From positions 1-43,793 of the forward strand of contig JAPLJV010000024.1 in NCBI GenBank assembly GCA_026388415.1: a stretch of DNA of 43,793 nucleotides, in the 5' to 3' direction. The DNA is from Deltaproteobacteria bacterium. Its GTDB lineage: Bacteria; Desulfobacterota; Syntrophia; Syntrophales; JACQWR01. Positions 26,284 to 35,780 of the stretch are shown here, piece after piece. The stretch's first letter is position 1. Each line of letters opens with the position of its first letter. The position numbers and the translations under genes are program-made. The notes beneath the pieces are model-generated. The model searched no databases, had not been told where the DNA came from, and saw only the letters and a list, made by a program, of their open reading frames with translations.

Positions 26284-28836
26284 TTGAAGAGCATGGAAGA
26301 TCAACTATATGGAAGAAACATTCTCGTAGATATCGAAAGCGAGATGAAAAAATCTTATCTCGACTATGCCATGAGCGTCATTATCGGTCGCGCCATTCCC
26401 GATGTGCGTGACGGGCTGAAGCCGGTGCATCGCCGGGTGCTGTTTGCCATGCATGAAATGGGCAACCGCTGGAACAAACCCTATAAAAAATCGGCCCGCA
26501 TCGTCGGCGATATCATCGGCAAGTACCACCCCCATGGCGATGCGGCGGTTTACGACACCATGGTAAGGATGGCGCAGGACTTTTCCATGCGTTATCTCCT
26601 GATTGACGGTCAGGGAAATTTCGGTTCCATTGACGGCGATCCACCGGCAGCCATGCGTTACACAGAGGTGCGCATGGCCAGAATCGCCGAAGAAATTATG
26701 GCCGATCTGGACAAGGAGACCGTTGATTTTGTGCCTAATTACGATGAGTCCCTGGAGGAACCATCCGTTTTAGCGGCCCGGGCGCCCCTCCTGTTACTCA
26801 ATGGCAGTTCCGGCATTGCGGTCGGGATGGCCACAAATATTCCGCCCCACAATTTAGGTGAGGTCATTGACGGGACCATTATGCTCATCAACGATCCCGA
26901 GGCCGGCATTGAGGACTTGATGCGCCACATCCATGGTCCGGATTTTCCGACGGCCGGTTTCATCAACGGCCGCCAGGGCATTAACGATGCCTATAAAACC
27001 GGCCGGGGCATCATCCGGGTGCGGGCCCGCGCCCTGATCGAGCGCAAGGCGAGAAACGAACGGGAAAGCATCGTGGTCACCGAGCTGCCCTACCAGGTGA
27101 ACAAGGCCCATCTCATTGAAAAGATATCCGAACTTGTGAAGGAAAAAAAGATCACCGGGATTGCCGATCTGCGGGATGAGTCGGATCGGGAAGGCATTCG
27201 CGTCGTCATTGATCTGAAGCGTGATGAGCATTCCGGTGTCATTCTCAATCAACTGTATAAACATACCCAGATGGAAAATACCTTTGGCATCATCATGCTG
27301 GCGATTGAAAACGGCCAGCCCAAGGTGTTCAACCTGAAGGAGATGCTGCAGAGTTTTATTGCCTTCCGTCAGCAGATCGTCGTCCGCCGCACGATCTTCG
27401 AGCTGGGCAAGGCCAAAGAGCGGGCCCATATCCTGGAAGGTCTTATTATTGCCCTGGACCGGATTGATGCGGTGATCGCCGTGATCAAGGCCGCCGCCAA
27501 CCCCCAGGAGGCAGGACAGGCCCTGTGCGCTCAATTCGGTCTCAGCGAGGTGCAGGCCAAAGCCATTCTCGAGATGCGCCTCCAGCGCCTTACGGGTCTG
27601 GAAAGAGAAAAAATTGACGCCGAATATGCCGAATTATTAAGTTTGATGGCCAGATTACAGGCCATCCTCGATGACCCCCGCAAGGTGCTGGAAGTCATTA
27701 TCGCCGAACTGGAAGACATCAAGACGCGCTATAACGATGAAAGGCGCACGGAGATTGTCGCCAGTTCTGAAGACATCGCGATCGAGGACATGATCATCGA
27801 GGAAGATATGGTGGTCACGGTATCTCATACCGGCTATATCAAGAGAAATCCCGTCAGCTTGTACAAAAGTCAGCACCGCGGCGGACGGGGCAAGGTGGGC
27901 ATGGGCACCAAGGAAGAGGATTTCGTGGAAAAGCTCTTCATTGCCTCTACGCACCAGTATCTATTGATCTTTACCTCCCTGGGCAAGGTTTACTGGCTCA
28001 AGGTTTATCAGATTCCCCAGGCCGGCCGTGCGGCAAAGGGCAAGGCGATTGTCAACCTCGTGAATATCGCGCCGGGGGAACGGGTGGCCGCTATCTTGCC
28101 TGTGAAGGATTTTGTGGAGGACCGGTTTATCATTATGGCCATGAAAAAGGGGATCATCAAGAAGACGGTCCTGACGGCCTATGCCCACCCCCGGGCGGGA
28201 GGCATTATTGCGGTCAATATTGACTCTGACGACGAATTAATTGATGTCCAACTGACGCTGGGCAGCCAGGATGTTTTTCTCGGCACCAGAAAAGGGAAGG
28301 CCATCCGTTTTCACGAGGATGATGTGCGTCCCACCGGCCGCGTCAGCCGGGGTGTCACCGGGATCAGGATGGCCAAAGACGATCAAGTGGTCGGGATGGA
28401 AATACCCACGGACGGTAATACGATTGTCGCTGTTTCGGAGAGGGGTTACGGGAAAAGGACCTATATGACGGAGTATCCCATCCATCGTCGGGGCGGTAAA
28501 GGAGTCGTAAATCTCAATACCGTACCGAAGGTGGGCAGTGTGTCCGGCCTGATGCAGGTAGTCGGCAACGAGGATCTGATCCTGATCAGCAATGCGGGCA
28601 AGATCATCAGGCTCCGGGTGGAGGAAGTGCCCCTCGTCCATCGCGCCTCGCAGGGAGTCAAGCTGATTGATCTGGAAGATGAGGAACGGCTCGTCGGCGT
28701 GGCCAGGGTGGACCGGGAAGAGGAGAGAGATGAGGAAGACGTCCCGGAAGACGAGAATGGCGAAATGACGCCGGAGATGGATATGTTGCCGGGTATAATA
28801 GATGGAGATGACGAAGAAGAGGGCAGTGAATTGTAA
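26284..28836 (+). CDS. gyrA: DNA gyrase subunit A
   Basis: 850 aa from TTG 26284; ATG 26293 is the alternative, AAGGAG being 4 nt or 13 nt away. The breakage-reunion domain has AAMRYTEVR with the active Tyr (about 128) and [14 protein letters not shown] near 80-93; the position equal to E. coli Ser83 is Ala, and Asp87 is kept. The GyrA box is QHRGGRG near 531. The C-terminal DNA-wrapping blades end in a strongly acidic tail ([17 protein letters not shown]). Its stop codon lies inside a perfect 32-bp palindrome. Confidence 0.96.
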   Translation: MKSMEDQLYGRNILVDIESEMKKSYLDYAMSVIIGRAIPDVRDGLKPVHRRVLFAMHEMGNRWNKPYKKSARIVGDIIGKYHPHGDAAVYDTMVRMAQDFSMRYLLIDGQGNFGSIDGDPPAAMRYTEVRMARIAEEIMADLDKETVDFVPNYDESLEEPSVLAARAPLLLLNGSSGIAVGMATNIPPHNLGEVIDGTIMLINDPEAGIEDLMRHIHGPDFPTAGFINGRQGINDAYKTGRGIIRVRARALIERKARNERESIVVTELPYQVNKAHLIEKISELVKEKKITGIADLRDESDREGIRVVIDLKRDEHSGVILNQLYKHTQMENTFGIIMLAIENGQPKVFNLKEMLQSFIAFRQQIVVRRTIFELGKAKERAHILEGLIIALDRIDAVIAVIKAAANPQEAGQALCAQFGLSEVQAKAILEMRLQRLTGLEREKIDAEYAELLSLMARLQAILDDPRKVLEVIIAELEDIKTRYNDERRTEIVASSEDIAIEDMIIEEDMVVTVSHTGYIKRNPVSLYKSQHRGGRGKVGMGTKEEDFVEKLFIASTHQYLLIFTSLGKVYWLKVYQIPQAGRAAKGKAIVNLVNIAPGERVAAILPVKDFVEDRFIIMAMKKGIIKKTVLTAYAHPRAGGIIAVNIDSDDELIDVQLTLGSQDVFLGTRKGKAIRFHEDDVRPTGRVSRGVTGIRMAKDDQVVGMEIPTDGNTIVAVSERGYGKRTYMTEYPIHRRGGKGVVNLNTVPKVGSVSGLMQVVGNEDLILISNAGKIIRLRVEEVPLVHRASQGVKLIDLEDEERLVGVARVDREEERDEEDVPEDENGEMTPEMDMLPGIIDGDDEEEGSEL

Positions 28837-28862
28837 GGGCGACGCATGCGTCGCCCTTACAA
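28831..28862. terminator. 32-bp perfect palindrome at the gyrA stop
   Basis: TTGTAAGGGCGACGCA followed by its exact complement. The gyrA TAA (28834-28836) is inside. It could fold into a 15-bp stem as a transcript end, but there is no T-run after it; similar GGGCGACGCATGCGTCGCCC palindromes are dispersed repeats in this group of bacteria. Confidence 0.55.
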
Positions 28863-28894
28863 CCATCAGCAATAAAAAATTGAGGAGGTGCAGT

Positions 28895-29638
28895 ATGAAG
28901 ATCCTGTTATCCCTATTGATCATGGCAGGCATTCTTTCCCTTTCCTGCTCCCCGGCTGCGGCCGCAGAGAAATTTGTTACCGATGTGTTCAAAACCAAGA
29001 CCGGTGACCTGAAGATAACTTTTATCGGTCACGGTAGCCTGATGTTGGCTTACGGCGGCAAGATTATTCAGGTAGATCCGGTACTGCAAGAAGCCGACTA
29101 CAGCACCCTGCCCCAGGCCGACTTGATCCTGGTGACCCACGACCATAGTGATCACCTGGATGCCAAGGCCATTGCCATGCTGACCCGTCCCGGTAAAACC
29201 ACCCTCGTCTTGACGGAATCCTGCGCCGCCAAAGTGCAAGGCGGCATTGTTATGAAAAACGGCGATGTCAAGAGCATGGGCGGACTGCGGATCGAAGCGG
29301 TGCCGGCTTATAATATTGTGCAGAAGCGTCCCGATGGTCAGCCTTTCCATCCTCCCGGGATGGGGAACGGTTATGTCCTGACCTTGGGGGACAAGCGCGT
29401 CTATGTGGCCGGTGATACGGAAAATATCCCGGCAATGAAGAACTTATCGGCGATTGACGTGGCCTTTCTTCCCATGAATCTGCCCTACACCATGACCCCG
29501 GAAATGGTAGCGGCGGCGGCCAGAAGTTTCCAGCCCAAGATTTTATATCCCTACCATTTTGGCGAAACGGATACCCGGAAGATATCAGATTTGCTGAAAG
29601 ATTCGGGGATAGAAGTCCGCATCCGCAACATGAAGTAG
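28895..29638 (+). CDS. Exported metallo-beta-lactamase-fold hydrolase (UPF0173-like)
   Basis: 247 aa from ATG 28895, set by GAGGAGG 7 nt upstream; the frame extends to 28802 only by overlapping gyrA. A signal peptide (about 1-24, ILSLSCSPAAAAEK) ends in Ala-rich cleavage, with a Cys that could be a weak lipobox. The fold is seen from IGHGSLML, the metal motif THDHSDHLD (about 75-83) and a later AGDTE and YPYHFGE. Substrate unknown; probably periplasmic. It stands alone between gyrA and a regulatory cluster. Confidence 0.83.
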   Translation: MKILLSLLIMAGILSLSCSPAAAAEKFVTDVFKTKTGDLKITFIGHGSLMLAYGGKIIQVDPVLQEADYSTLPQADLILVTHDHSDHLDAKAIAMLTRPGKTTLVLTESCAAKVQGGIVMKNGDVKSMGGLRIEAVPAYNIVQKRPDGQPFHPPGMGNGYVLTLGDKRVYVAGDTENIPAMKNLSAIDVAFLPMNLPYTMTPEMVAAAARSFQPKILYPYHFGETDTRKISDLLKDSGIEVRIRNMK

Positions 29639-30154
29639 TCGGCCCGGAGAACACTTTCTATTGCTGCGGTGCCGGGGCGACCAGTGCACCGCCAGTTTAT
29701 ATGTCCGCCGGCCAACTCACTCACGGCGGGTGACGAATTGTTCCATGTCTTTTACTGGCTCCCCGCACCATAGCCGTCAGGACAGAATACGCCCAGGGCC
29801 TGAGCGACACCTTCTCCAATAAGAGCAGCAATGATCCATCTGGCGGCTATTCTTTCGAGACAAAGGGAATGTCTGGCCGGAAAGGGACTAAACTTCGACC
29901 CGTCAAAAGCAATTCCTTAGTGCGTGAAAGTTCAGGCAGATTCCCCAAACCATTGACAAAAAATATCTGGTGGACTTTTCCATGTTTCCGAGTATAACCG
30001 CTCGTAACATGCAGTTTTGGAAGGATGATTTTTCGGGTGAGCAGAGTTGAGGCTAACTTCCTGTAGTCAAGCGTCCGGTAAGTTTGACGGATATGCTTTG
30101 TTACGAATGGTATTCAGTATCCAATGGTACCTCTTCCCTTGTAATATGCAATAA
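29639..30154. other. Intergenic region, no gene seen, one repeat copy
   Basis: Between the metallo-hydrolase and the candidate RNA I see no ORF with a ribosome site on either strand. 29971-30066 is copy A of the dispersed element described separately. The rest has fragments open in short frames that do not add to a protein. Confidence 0.4.
29971..30066 (+). repeat. Dispersed ~100-bp element, copy A
   Basis: Shares TGGACTTTTC, CCGAGTAT, TGCAGTTTT and the AGG(G)TGATT block, in order, with the copy at 38931. Diverged; no open frame shared. Confidence 0.4.
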
Positions 30155-30160
30155 TATGCC

Positions 30161-30188
30161 TTGACTTTACCGAGAATCGGAGTACACT
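30161..30188 (+). promoter_or_regulatory. Sigma70-type promoter for candidate RNA
   Basis: TTGACT (30161-30166), 16-bp spacer, TACACT (30183-30188). Predicted start near 30195, giving a short transcript that ends at an intrinsic terminator. Confidence 0.45.
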
Positions 30189-30194
30189 GCACTT

Positions 30195-30302
30195 AACATG
30201 TTGAAAGGCTTAGAATATTTAATATTGTCCTTCCCATTTAAAGGAAGGAGAAAAAGTCTCCCAGCCCTGTCTCTTAAAATGTGACAGGGCTTTCGTTTTT
30301 TT
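30195..30302 (+). ncRNA. Candidate small RNA (~105 nt)
   Basis: Region after a sigma70-like promoter with a hairpin TCCTTCC/GGAAGGA (30228-30249, 7 bp) and a strong terminator hairpin (AGCCCTGTC/GACAGGGCT, 9 bp) followed by TTCGTTTTTTT. No reading frame with a start and ribosome site is inside. Family unknown. It may be an untranslated leader end for the PAS gene 220 bp downstream or an independent sRNA; the terminator favours the latter or an attenuator. Confidence 0.45.
30263..30302 (+). terminator. Strong intrinsic terminator
   Basis: AGCCCTGTC and GACAGGGCT (9-bp perfect stem, 11-nt loop) followed by TTCGTTTTTTT. Confidence 0.8.
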
Positions 30303-30522
30303 ACAGCATCAATAAGGCCACTTGCAACCATGGACTTTCCCTGCTTGTCTGGTAATGGAAATGACGGAAATAGAGGAACGGTAAGAAAAAGAAACGAAGA
30401 GGGTAGGCAAGTATGAAGAACCTTACTGCTGCAAGATATTGCTCTATTGCCTAAATGAAAAGCAACAGCAGGCACAACATTACTATCAGGACGAGCTCAT
30501 ATTCTTTTATTGAGAGGATTCT

Positions 30523-32688
30523 ATGGAAGATGCAAGAAAGACCAAGAAACAACTGATTGAAGAGCTCAATTGCCTGCGTCTTGAGCAAATCGAACAAACA
30601 AGATTAACTTCAGAGAAATTCACTAAAGCTTTCCTCCAAAATTCAATTCCCACAATCATAACTACAGTGAAAGACGGCATAGTTGTTGAAGTTAGCGATG
30701 ATTTTCTTCGACTTGTAGGAAAAAAGCGTGATGAAGTCATCGGGCATACAGCGGTAGGAGGCGGATTTATTACAAAAGAGCAAAGAGCGTCTTTTTTCAA
30801 TGAGCTAAACAAAAGTGGACGCATTGAAAATTTCGAAATGGAAATCCGGCCGCAAAGCGGAGTTTTGAGATATGGATTATTCAATGCTGTCATGATTAGC
30901 GTTAACAATGAAATTTATTTGCTTACGAACATTCAGGACATCACCGAGCGAAAGCAGGTGGAGCAAGCACTGCGGGAGAGCGAGAGCAAACTCAATGCCA
31001 TGCTGCAATCAATGCCCGACCATATGAGTATGATGGATAAAGAACTTAATCTTGTCTGGGCCAATGAGGCTGCCAAACGAACGTTCGGAAACGATATAAT
31101 TGGCAAAAAATGCTACGAAGCCTATCATAGACGAAAAGAGCCTTGTGAACCGTATCCCTGTCTTACCCTTAAAGCATTTAACGATGGAGGAATACATGAA
31201 CACGAAATAGACGTTGTCGATGCGGCAGGTAAAGCAATTTACTTCCACTGTACAGCAACTACAGTGCTTAGAGACAAAGATGAAAGACCTATCACAGTGA
31301 TTGAGATTTCCAGGGACATCACCGAGCGTAAGCAGGCTGAGGAGGCGCTGCGAATCCTGCACAACCTTGTCCTTGCCCTCACAACCTGCCAGACCGTAAA
31401 GGAAGCCCTTGAACACATTCTTGATGCTGCCTTGCGGGATAAGTGTCTGGACTCCGGGGGGATTTACTTGAATGACCCGGTCAACAGTACTATGAATTTA
31501 GCAGTTACTTGCGGACACTCGCCCGAAATGGTTGAGCACACGTCCCATTTGGCGGCTGATTCTCCGCAGGTGATACGGGCAAGAGCCGGTACATCATTTT
31601 ATGGGCGATACACGGCTCTCTGGCCGCCGGGTAAAGATGAGACCCGCGACAGGGAAGGTTTGACCGCTCTCGCGTCAATTCCGGTGCTGCACAAGGGCAA
31701 TCTTGTCGCAATCATGAACATGGCTTCGCATGTTCATGATGATATCCCGATTCACACACGCCATCTGCTTGAGATGCTGGCAGCGCAGATAGGTGGTATT
31801 CTGGTCTATATCCATTCCGAGGAGAAGCTGCGGGAGAGTAGGCAGCAACTGCATCATATTACGGATAATATCCCTGTGTTTGTGAACTACGTCAACGCAC
31901 AGAACCTATGTTACAAGTATGTCAACAAATATTTTGCCAATTTGTTCGGCAAGCTGCCAGAGGAAATTGTCGGCAGGCAGGTCAAGGAGATTCTTCCCGC
32001 GGATGTTTACCAGCGCGCTTTGCCCTATATTGATCGTGCCCTTTCGGGTAAGCGGATACGATATGAAAACATGGTACCTATCCAAGGGGAACCTCGCTGG
32101 TTCAGCATCGATTACATGCCTGAGATCGATGAGCAGGGGTCAATTAATACTATCATCATTCTGGGATTTGACATCTCCGAGCAAAAGCAGGCGGGTGAGG
32201 AATTGGAAAGATATCGAGAGCATCTTGAGCATATGGTTAAGGAACGAACGACGGAATTGGAAAGCAATAACATAACCCTTCATGAACTCAACACAGCGCT
32301 TACTGTCTTACTGAAAAAAAGGGAAGATGATAAAAAGGACTTAGAAGAGAGATTCGTGACGAATATACAAAATCTGGTTCTCCCCTATATAGAATTTATA
32401 AAAAGAGGCCATCTCGATGTCAGGCAGCTAACCCAACTTGATATCATGGAAGCACATCTTCGCGAACTTGCCACACCCCTGCTGAAAAACCTGAGACAGT
32501 TCAACCTTACTCCCAAAGAAATCAAGGTGGCTACGCTCGTCAGACAGGGCAAGTCAACGAAAGAAATCACAGAGATATTGGGGATAGGCAGTGCATCAAT
32601 AGACATCCACAGAAAAAATATCAGAAAAAAACTCGGCTTGAGCAATAGAAACATAAATCTCGAATCACATCTTGCAATTCTTGAGTAA
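30523..32688 (+). CDS. PAS-PAS-GAF-PAS sensor with LuxR-type helix-turn-helix
   Basis: 721 aa, cytoplasmic, no transmembrane segment, no kinase. A charged N-terminal helix (1-30) leads to PAS1 (about 31-142, ending DITERKQ), PAS2 (148-268, ending DITERKQ; contains CEPYPC), a GAF domain (about 275-430), PAS3 (436-555), a coiled coil (560-610) and a LuxR-type HTH (LTPKEIKVATLVRQGKSTKE at 662-681, KKLGLSNRN 702-710). It can bind DNA directly in response to bound signals, a layout common in deltaproteobacteria. Ribosome site GAGAGGA before ATG. The first 36 codons are duplicated 200 bp downstream. Confidence 0.9.
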   Translation: MEDARKTKKQLIEELNCLRLEQIEQTRLTSEKFTKAFLQNSIPTIITTVKDGIVVEVSDDFLRLVGKKRDEVIGHTAVGGGFITKEQRASFFNELNKSGRIENFEMEIRPQSGVLRYGLFNAVMISVNNEIYLLTNIQDITERKQVEQALRESESKLNAMLQSMPDHMSMMDKELNLVWANEAAKRTFGNDIIGKKCYEAYHRRKEPCEPYPCLTLKAFNDGGIHEHEIDVVDAAGKAIYFHCTATTVLRDKDERPITVIEISRDITERKQAEEALRILHNLVLALTTCQTVKEALEHILDAALRDKCLDSGGIYLNDPVNSTMNLAVTCGHSPEMVEHTSHLAADSPQVIRARAGTSFYGRYTALWPPGKDETRDREGLTALASIPVLHKGNLVAIMNMASHVHDDIPIHTRHLLEMLAAQIGGILVYIHSEEKLRESRQQLHHITDNIPVFVNYVNAQNLCYKYVNKYFANLFGKLPEEIVGRQVKEILPADVYQRALPYIDRALSGKRIRYENMVPIQGEPRWFSIDYMPEIDEQGSINTIIILGFDISEQKQAGEELERYREHLEHMVKERTTELESNNITLHELNTALTVLLKKREDDKKDLEERFVTNIQNLVLPYIEFIKRGHLDVRQLTQLDIMEAHLRELATPLLKNLRQFNLTPKEIKVATLVRQGKSTKEITEILGIGSASIDIHRKNIRKKLGLSNRNINLESHLAILE

Positions 32689-32893
32689 TAGGTAATTTAC
32701 CCTACCATTATTTTACCAAACATCTCCCATTGACATTACTACTTGCCAGTCTCATATACTCCGCAACTAGCTGCTTTTACAAAGGGGAGTATGGCATCCA
32801 TACCAGAACACCATTTCAAAAAAGCATACATCGCCTGTTGCGCCGGGAAGAGATTATTCCCTTTCAGAACGCTATCACTTACGGAGTTTGACG
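32689..32893. other. Spacer before duplicated gene start
   Basis: 205 bp after the PAS gene. GTATGG/CCATAC (6 bp) around CAT forms a small hairpin near 32797. No gene seen. It was probably copied or rearranged along with the duplicated segment that follows. Confidence 0.35.
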
Positions 32894-33004
32894 ATGGAAG
32901 ATGATAGGAAGACCAAGAAACAACTGATTGAAGAACTCAATTGCCTGCGTCTTGAGAAAATCGAACAAACAAGAGTAACTTCAGAGAAATTCACGAAAGC
33001 TTAG
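32894..33004 (+). pseudogene. Duplicated N-terminal fragment of the PAS regulator
   Basis: 36 codons and TAG: MEDDRKTKKQLIEELNCLRL continuing EKIEQTRVTSEKFTKA, nearly identical to residues 1-36 of the 721-aa regulator (four differences). It then stops instead of entering the PAS domain. It is a truncated tandem copy. A GGAG lies 11 nt before the ATG, so a micropeptide could still be made. Confidence 0.8.
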
Positions 33005-33053
33005 CAAGCAAGCATCAGAAGTCTATTGAAGATAGCGGAAGGAGAGAGGTATT

Positions 33054-33449
33054 ATGCTAAATATTCTTAAGATGTTATTTTACAAGGAGGGGGAAGATTC
33101 CAGGCATTTACTGAACAGGGGCAGTTTGGTTGTTATAACTCCTATAAATGACGGAGGTGAACTGCAGTATACGATTAATGTTACAGATATTAGCCGTGTA
33201 GGAGCTGCCTTCATTTACGAAGGGTCACCTAATGATCTTGCCAAACATGGATTTATTAACTGCTCTTCTGAGATGTCAGAAACGGTAGAATTGAAAGCAA
33301 GATCAAATATTAAGCATTCAACGGGACCAACTTGTCATAGGCGAGGAGCCAAATTTAATTGGATGGGCGTTTTAGGTGAGCAACAGCTAATCGAATTTAT
33401 CAAAGAATATAGGAATCATAATAAAGAAATACACGCTAATAAGAAGTAG
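33054..33449 (+). CDS. PilZ-like small protein (paralogue 1)
   Basis: 131 aa. A PilZ-type beta-barrel is suggested by ITPINDGGELQYTINVTDIS then RVGAAFIYEGS, i.e. the DxSxxG element (DISRVG near 46-51) followed by an aromatic strand. The arginine-rich RxxxR element normally before the barrel is reduced (SRHLLNRG), so c-di-GMP binding is uncertain. GGAGAGAGG precedes the ATG. A second paralogue sits at 34801, flanking the REC-LuxR-PilZ gene. Confidence 0.6.
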   Translation: MLNILKMLFYKEGEDSRHLLNRGSLVVITPINDGGELQYTINVTDISRVGAAFIYEGSPNDLAKHGFINCSSEMSETVELKARSNIKHSTGPTCHRRGAKFNWMGVLGEQQLIEFIKEYRNHNKEIHANKK

Positions 33450-33657
33450 ATACCTGCTACCGACGGCGTATCGGTCAGGCGGGTCGGCTCGTACATTGCA
33501 AACAGTTACCGGTACAGGGGCTAGCGTACGCACTATGCAACTGAAGGCCAATGGTTTTCAAAAGAAGCATACTGATGTAACCGTCAAAGTACCCCTTAGT
33601 ATAGGTCTACAGAGGGCATACAGTCGGTAAATGAAATGGAAAAAGGAGGGGAATGAG
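33450..33657. other. Spacer before REC-LuxR-PilZ gene
   Basis: No gene recognised. A frame through about 33480-33620 reads like a decayed protein but lacks a start, ribosome site and recognisable motif. Confidence 0.3.
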
Positions 33658-34635
33658 ATGTCTATATCTTTGGTAGTGGCGGATGCTTCTCCGTTCATCC
33701 TAAAAGGGGTTGAAAGTCTTTTCATGTTGGAAAATGATTTTCATTTGGCGGCCCTTTGCACAAATGGGACACATGCCATGGAGGCAGTGCGCCAGCATTT
33801 GCCTGATGTCGCTATTCTAGATATCAGCATGCTTGGTAAGGATGGGCTAACGATTACTAGGGAAATCCAGGCAGAGAAGCTACAGACCAGAGTAGTGCTC
33901 TTCACTGCGGAAATTGGTGAGGATCAGTTGTTGGACGCGATGTGCATAGGTGTCAAGGGCATTGTATTGAAAGACATGGCCATGCCACTGCTGATCCAGT
34001 GCGTGCGTAAGGTGCATGCGGGAGAACAATGGTTTGAGCGGAGCATGGCTAGTCTCTCCTTCAAAAAATTGCTGTTGCGCGAAACTGTAGCGAGAGAGGT
34101 TGCCGCTCTCCTCACACCTCAGGAAACCAAAGTGGTGCTGCTGGTAGGTAAGGAAATGCACAACAAGGAAATCGCCAACCAGCTTTGCATCAGCGAAGTC
34201 ACAGTCAAAACTCACCTGCGCAATATCTATAAAAAGCTGCACGTGGACAGCCGCAAGGCGCTCCTGCGCTATGCCCAGAAAACAGAAGGGAGTTTAGTAA
34301 ATGAATCTGAAAACCGCCGAGTGACGCGCCATCAAGGAGCAATACCTGTGGAATTTGAAGGATATAAAGGCATTACCCGCGACTTTAGCCGTTGGGGTAT
34401 TTTTTTTGAGACGGGTAAATCTTTTATTCCCAGCAAGTCCATAGAGTTCACCATTCGGCTGGAAAATGTTGATTCGACAGGTCCCGTGAACTTGAATTGC
34501 AGGTCAGATATCGTCAGAGTCCAGGAAAGCGGTGAGAGAATTGGCATTGCCGCAACCATCTGTTCCTATTCGTTTGAAAAAACCGGATGGACAGGAAGAT
34601 GTAAGTCAGAAAGCAGTAAGCGGCAAATGAGGTAG
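33658..34635 (+). CDS. Response regulator: REC-LuxR HTH-PilZ
   Basis: 325 aa from ATG 33658, chosen for GGAGGGG 7-8 nt upstream; the longer ATG 33631 has no ribosome site. Receiver domain about 1-118 with phospho-Asp in VAILDISML (about 54) and the K in GIVLKDM; LuxR HTH about 140-205 (LTPQETKVVLLVGKEMHNKE, EVTVKTHLRNIYKKL); and a C-terminal PilZ domain about 218-320 with NRRVTRH (RxxxR) and DFSRWGIFFET (DxSxxG). A transcription factor that could read both phosphorylation and c-di-GMP is unusual. No partner kinase is in the window. Confidence 0.85.
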   Translation: MSISLVVADASPFILKGVESLFMLENDFHLAALCTNGTHAMEAVRQHLPDVAILDISMLGKDGLTITREIQAEKLQTRVVLFTAEIGEDQLLDAMCIGVKGIVLKDMAMPLLIQCVRKVHAGEQWFERSMASLSFKKLLLRETVAREVAALLTPQETKVVLLVGKEMHNKEIANQLCISEVTVKTHLRNIYKKLHVDSRKALLRYAQKTEGSLVNESENRRVTRHQGAIPVEFEGYKGITRDFSRWGIFFETGKSFIPSKSIEFTIRLENVDSTGPVNLNCRSDIVRVQESGERIGIAATICSYSFEKTGWTGRCKSESSKRQMR

Positions 34636-34800
34636 TGTACCCTCCTATCTTGTGCAACCTCGTGGCACACTTGAAGTCAGTAAATGGTCCGTCTCCGAAT
34701 ATTATTCTGGATTTTAATCCTCAATTGGTATGCGTCTCCGGCGGGTACGGTAAAATGGCCAACCTGCTGTATACCCGGCTTACGGGATTAGAAATGGATT

Positions 34801-35190
34801 ATGCTACAATTTCTTAAGAAGTTATTCTTCAAGGATAGGAAAGATCACAGGCATCTGATACATAATGGCATTATTGTTGTGATAACTCCAACAAAGCATG
34901 GCAATACTATTCAGTGGAAGGTGAATGTTGTAGATATCAGTCATGGCGGCGCTGCCTTTGTTTATGAAGGTTCACCTCGTGATCTTGCCAAGCAAGGGCT
35001 TATTAAATTCTCCGATAACATGCCTGAAGCGGCAGACTTCAGGACAGTGTCCGATATTGAAAGTTCACCAGGATCAAGTTATCGTAGGCGTGGAGTTAAA
35101 TTTGAGTGGAAGGGCGTTTTAGGAGAGAAACAGTTTATAAAATTTGTTAAAGAACATGGCATCCATGATAGAGCAATATACACGAAGTAG
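34801..35190 (+). CDS. PilZ-like small protein (paralogue 2)
   Basis: 129 aa, clearly homologous to the protein at 33054 (shared GSP.DLAK.G, ISxGGAAFVYEGS, RRRGVKFEWKGVLGE). DISHGG replaces DISRVG. The ribosome site is weak. Placement on both sides of the REC-LuxR-PilZ gene suggests duplication, perhaps with the regulator gene as the unit. Function unknown; possible c-di-GMP reader or anti-partner. Confidence 0.6.
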   Translation: MLQFLKKLFFKDRKDHRHLIHNGIIVVITPTKHGNTIQWKVNVVDISHGGAAFVYEGSPRDLAKQGLIKFSDNMPEAADFRTVSDIESSPGSSYRRRGVKFEWKGVLGEKQFIKFVKEHGIHDRAIYTK

Positions 35191-35287
35191 TAGGTTCAAC
35201 ATTACAAACGATAATCATCGATTCACACTGAGATTGCGGTCGTTTGTTTGTAGGTATTCTAACTGGTTGGTATATTACACTTTATCT

Positions 35288-35390
35288 TTGATTTTACCTG
35301 AGTGTTACGGGATGAAAGCCTCAGATTATTGAGCGTTATTTTTTTGGTTGGGGGTGATATGTTCATCTTCCTGAAAGAGAGCATCTGAGG
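35288..35390 (+). repeat. Dispersed ~100-bp element, copy B
   Basis: Matches copy D (43358): GATTTTACCTGAGTGTTACGGG against GATTTTATCTGAGAATTACGGG with 19 of 22 bases equal, and the end TTCCTGAAAG...AGCATCTG. Confidence 0.5.
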
Positions 35391-35462
35391 AATTTGACGG
35401 GCACACAACATTTGAAACAGCAATCAGTTACTGTTCACTATTTCTGCGGTGTACAATACCCA

Positions 35463-35491
35463 TTGACAAACAAAAACAGCCACCCCATACT
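35463..35491 (+). promoter_or_regulatory. Sigma70 promoter candidate
   Basis: TTGACA (perfect -35), 17-bp spacer, CATACT. It would drive a long leader to the alpha/beta hydrolase 290 bp downstream. Confidence 0.4.
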
Positions 35492-35780
35492 TTCACCATC
35501 GAAAAGCAATGTCTTATCAATTCTCGGTGACTATCTCGTCAGGAACGGGATCTTTTTTATACTCCCTGATGCGTTGTCTCTCATGCATTACTTTTAAGAT
35601 ATCCATACAATACATCAATATAGTGTAGCCTTCGTGCAATTATCAAGAAAAAAGGGTTTTTAAACAGGTTTTTGTAGTAAGATATACAGCGGTGAATAAT
35701 GAATCAAAGTAATTGGGCAAACCGGTGAAGTCGGCAAAATCTGATACAAACAACGGGAAAAGAGTATAAAGGAGTACTGT

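Larger units (their letters stand above)
35191..35780. other. Intergenic region with repeat copy B and promoter
   Basis: 590 bp without a convincing gene. Holds dispersed-element copy B (35288-35390) and a sigma70-like promoter (35463-35491). The 200 bp before the hydrolase are AT-rich. Confidence 0.4.

Noticed and set aside
30167-30475. 102-aa minus-strand ORF over the second candidate RNA
   Set aside because: Antisense to a clear promoter-terminator unit, no ribosome site and low-complexity translation.
34236-34241. CACGTG as the core of a parS site
   Set aside because: It lies in the REC-LuxR-PilZ gene and the flanks do not extend to the 16-bp parS palindrome. No good parS was seen in the window.
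34635-34817. 60-aa ORF between the response regulator and the second PilZ-like gene
   Set aside because: No ribosome site, overlaps the next gene and shows no recognisable pattern.
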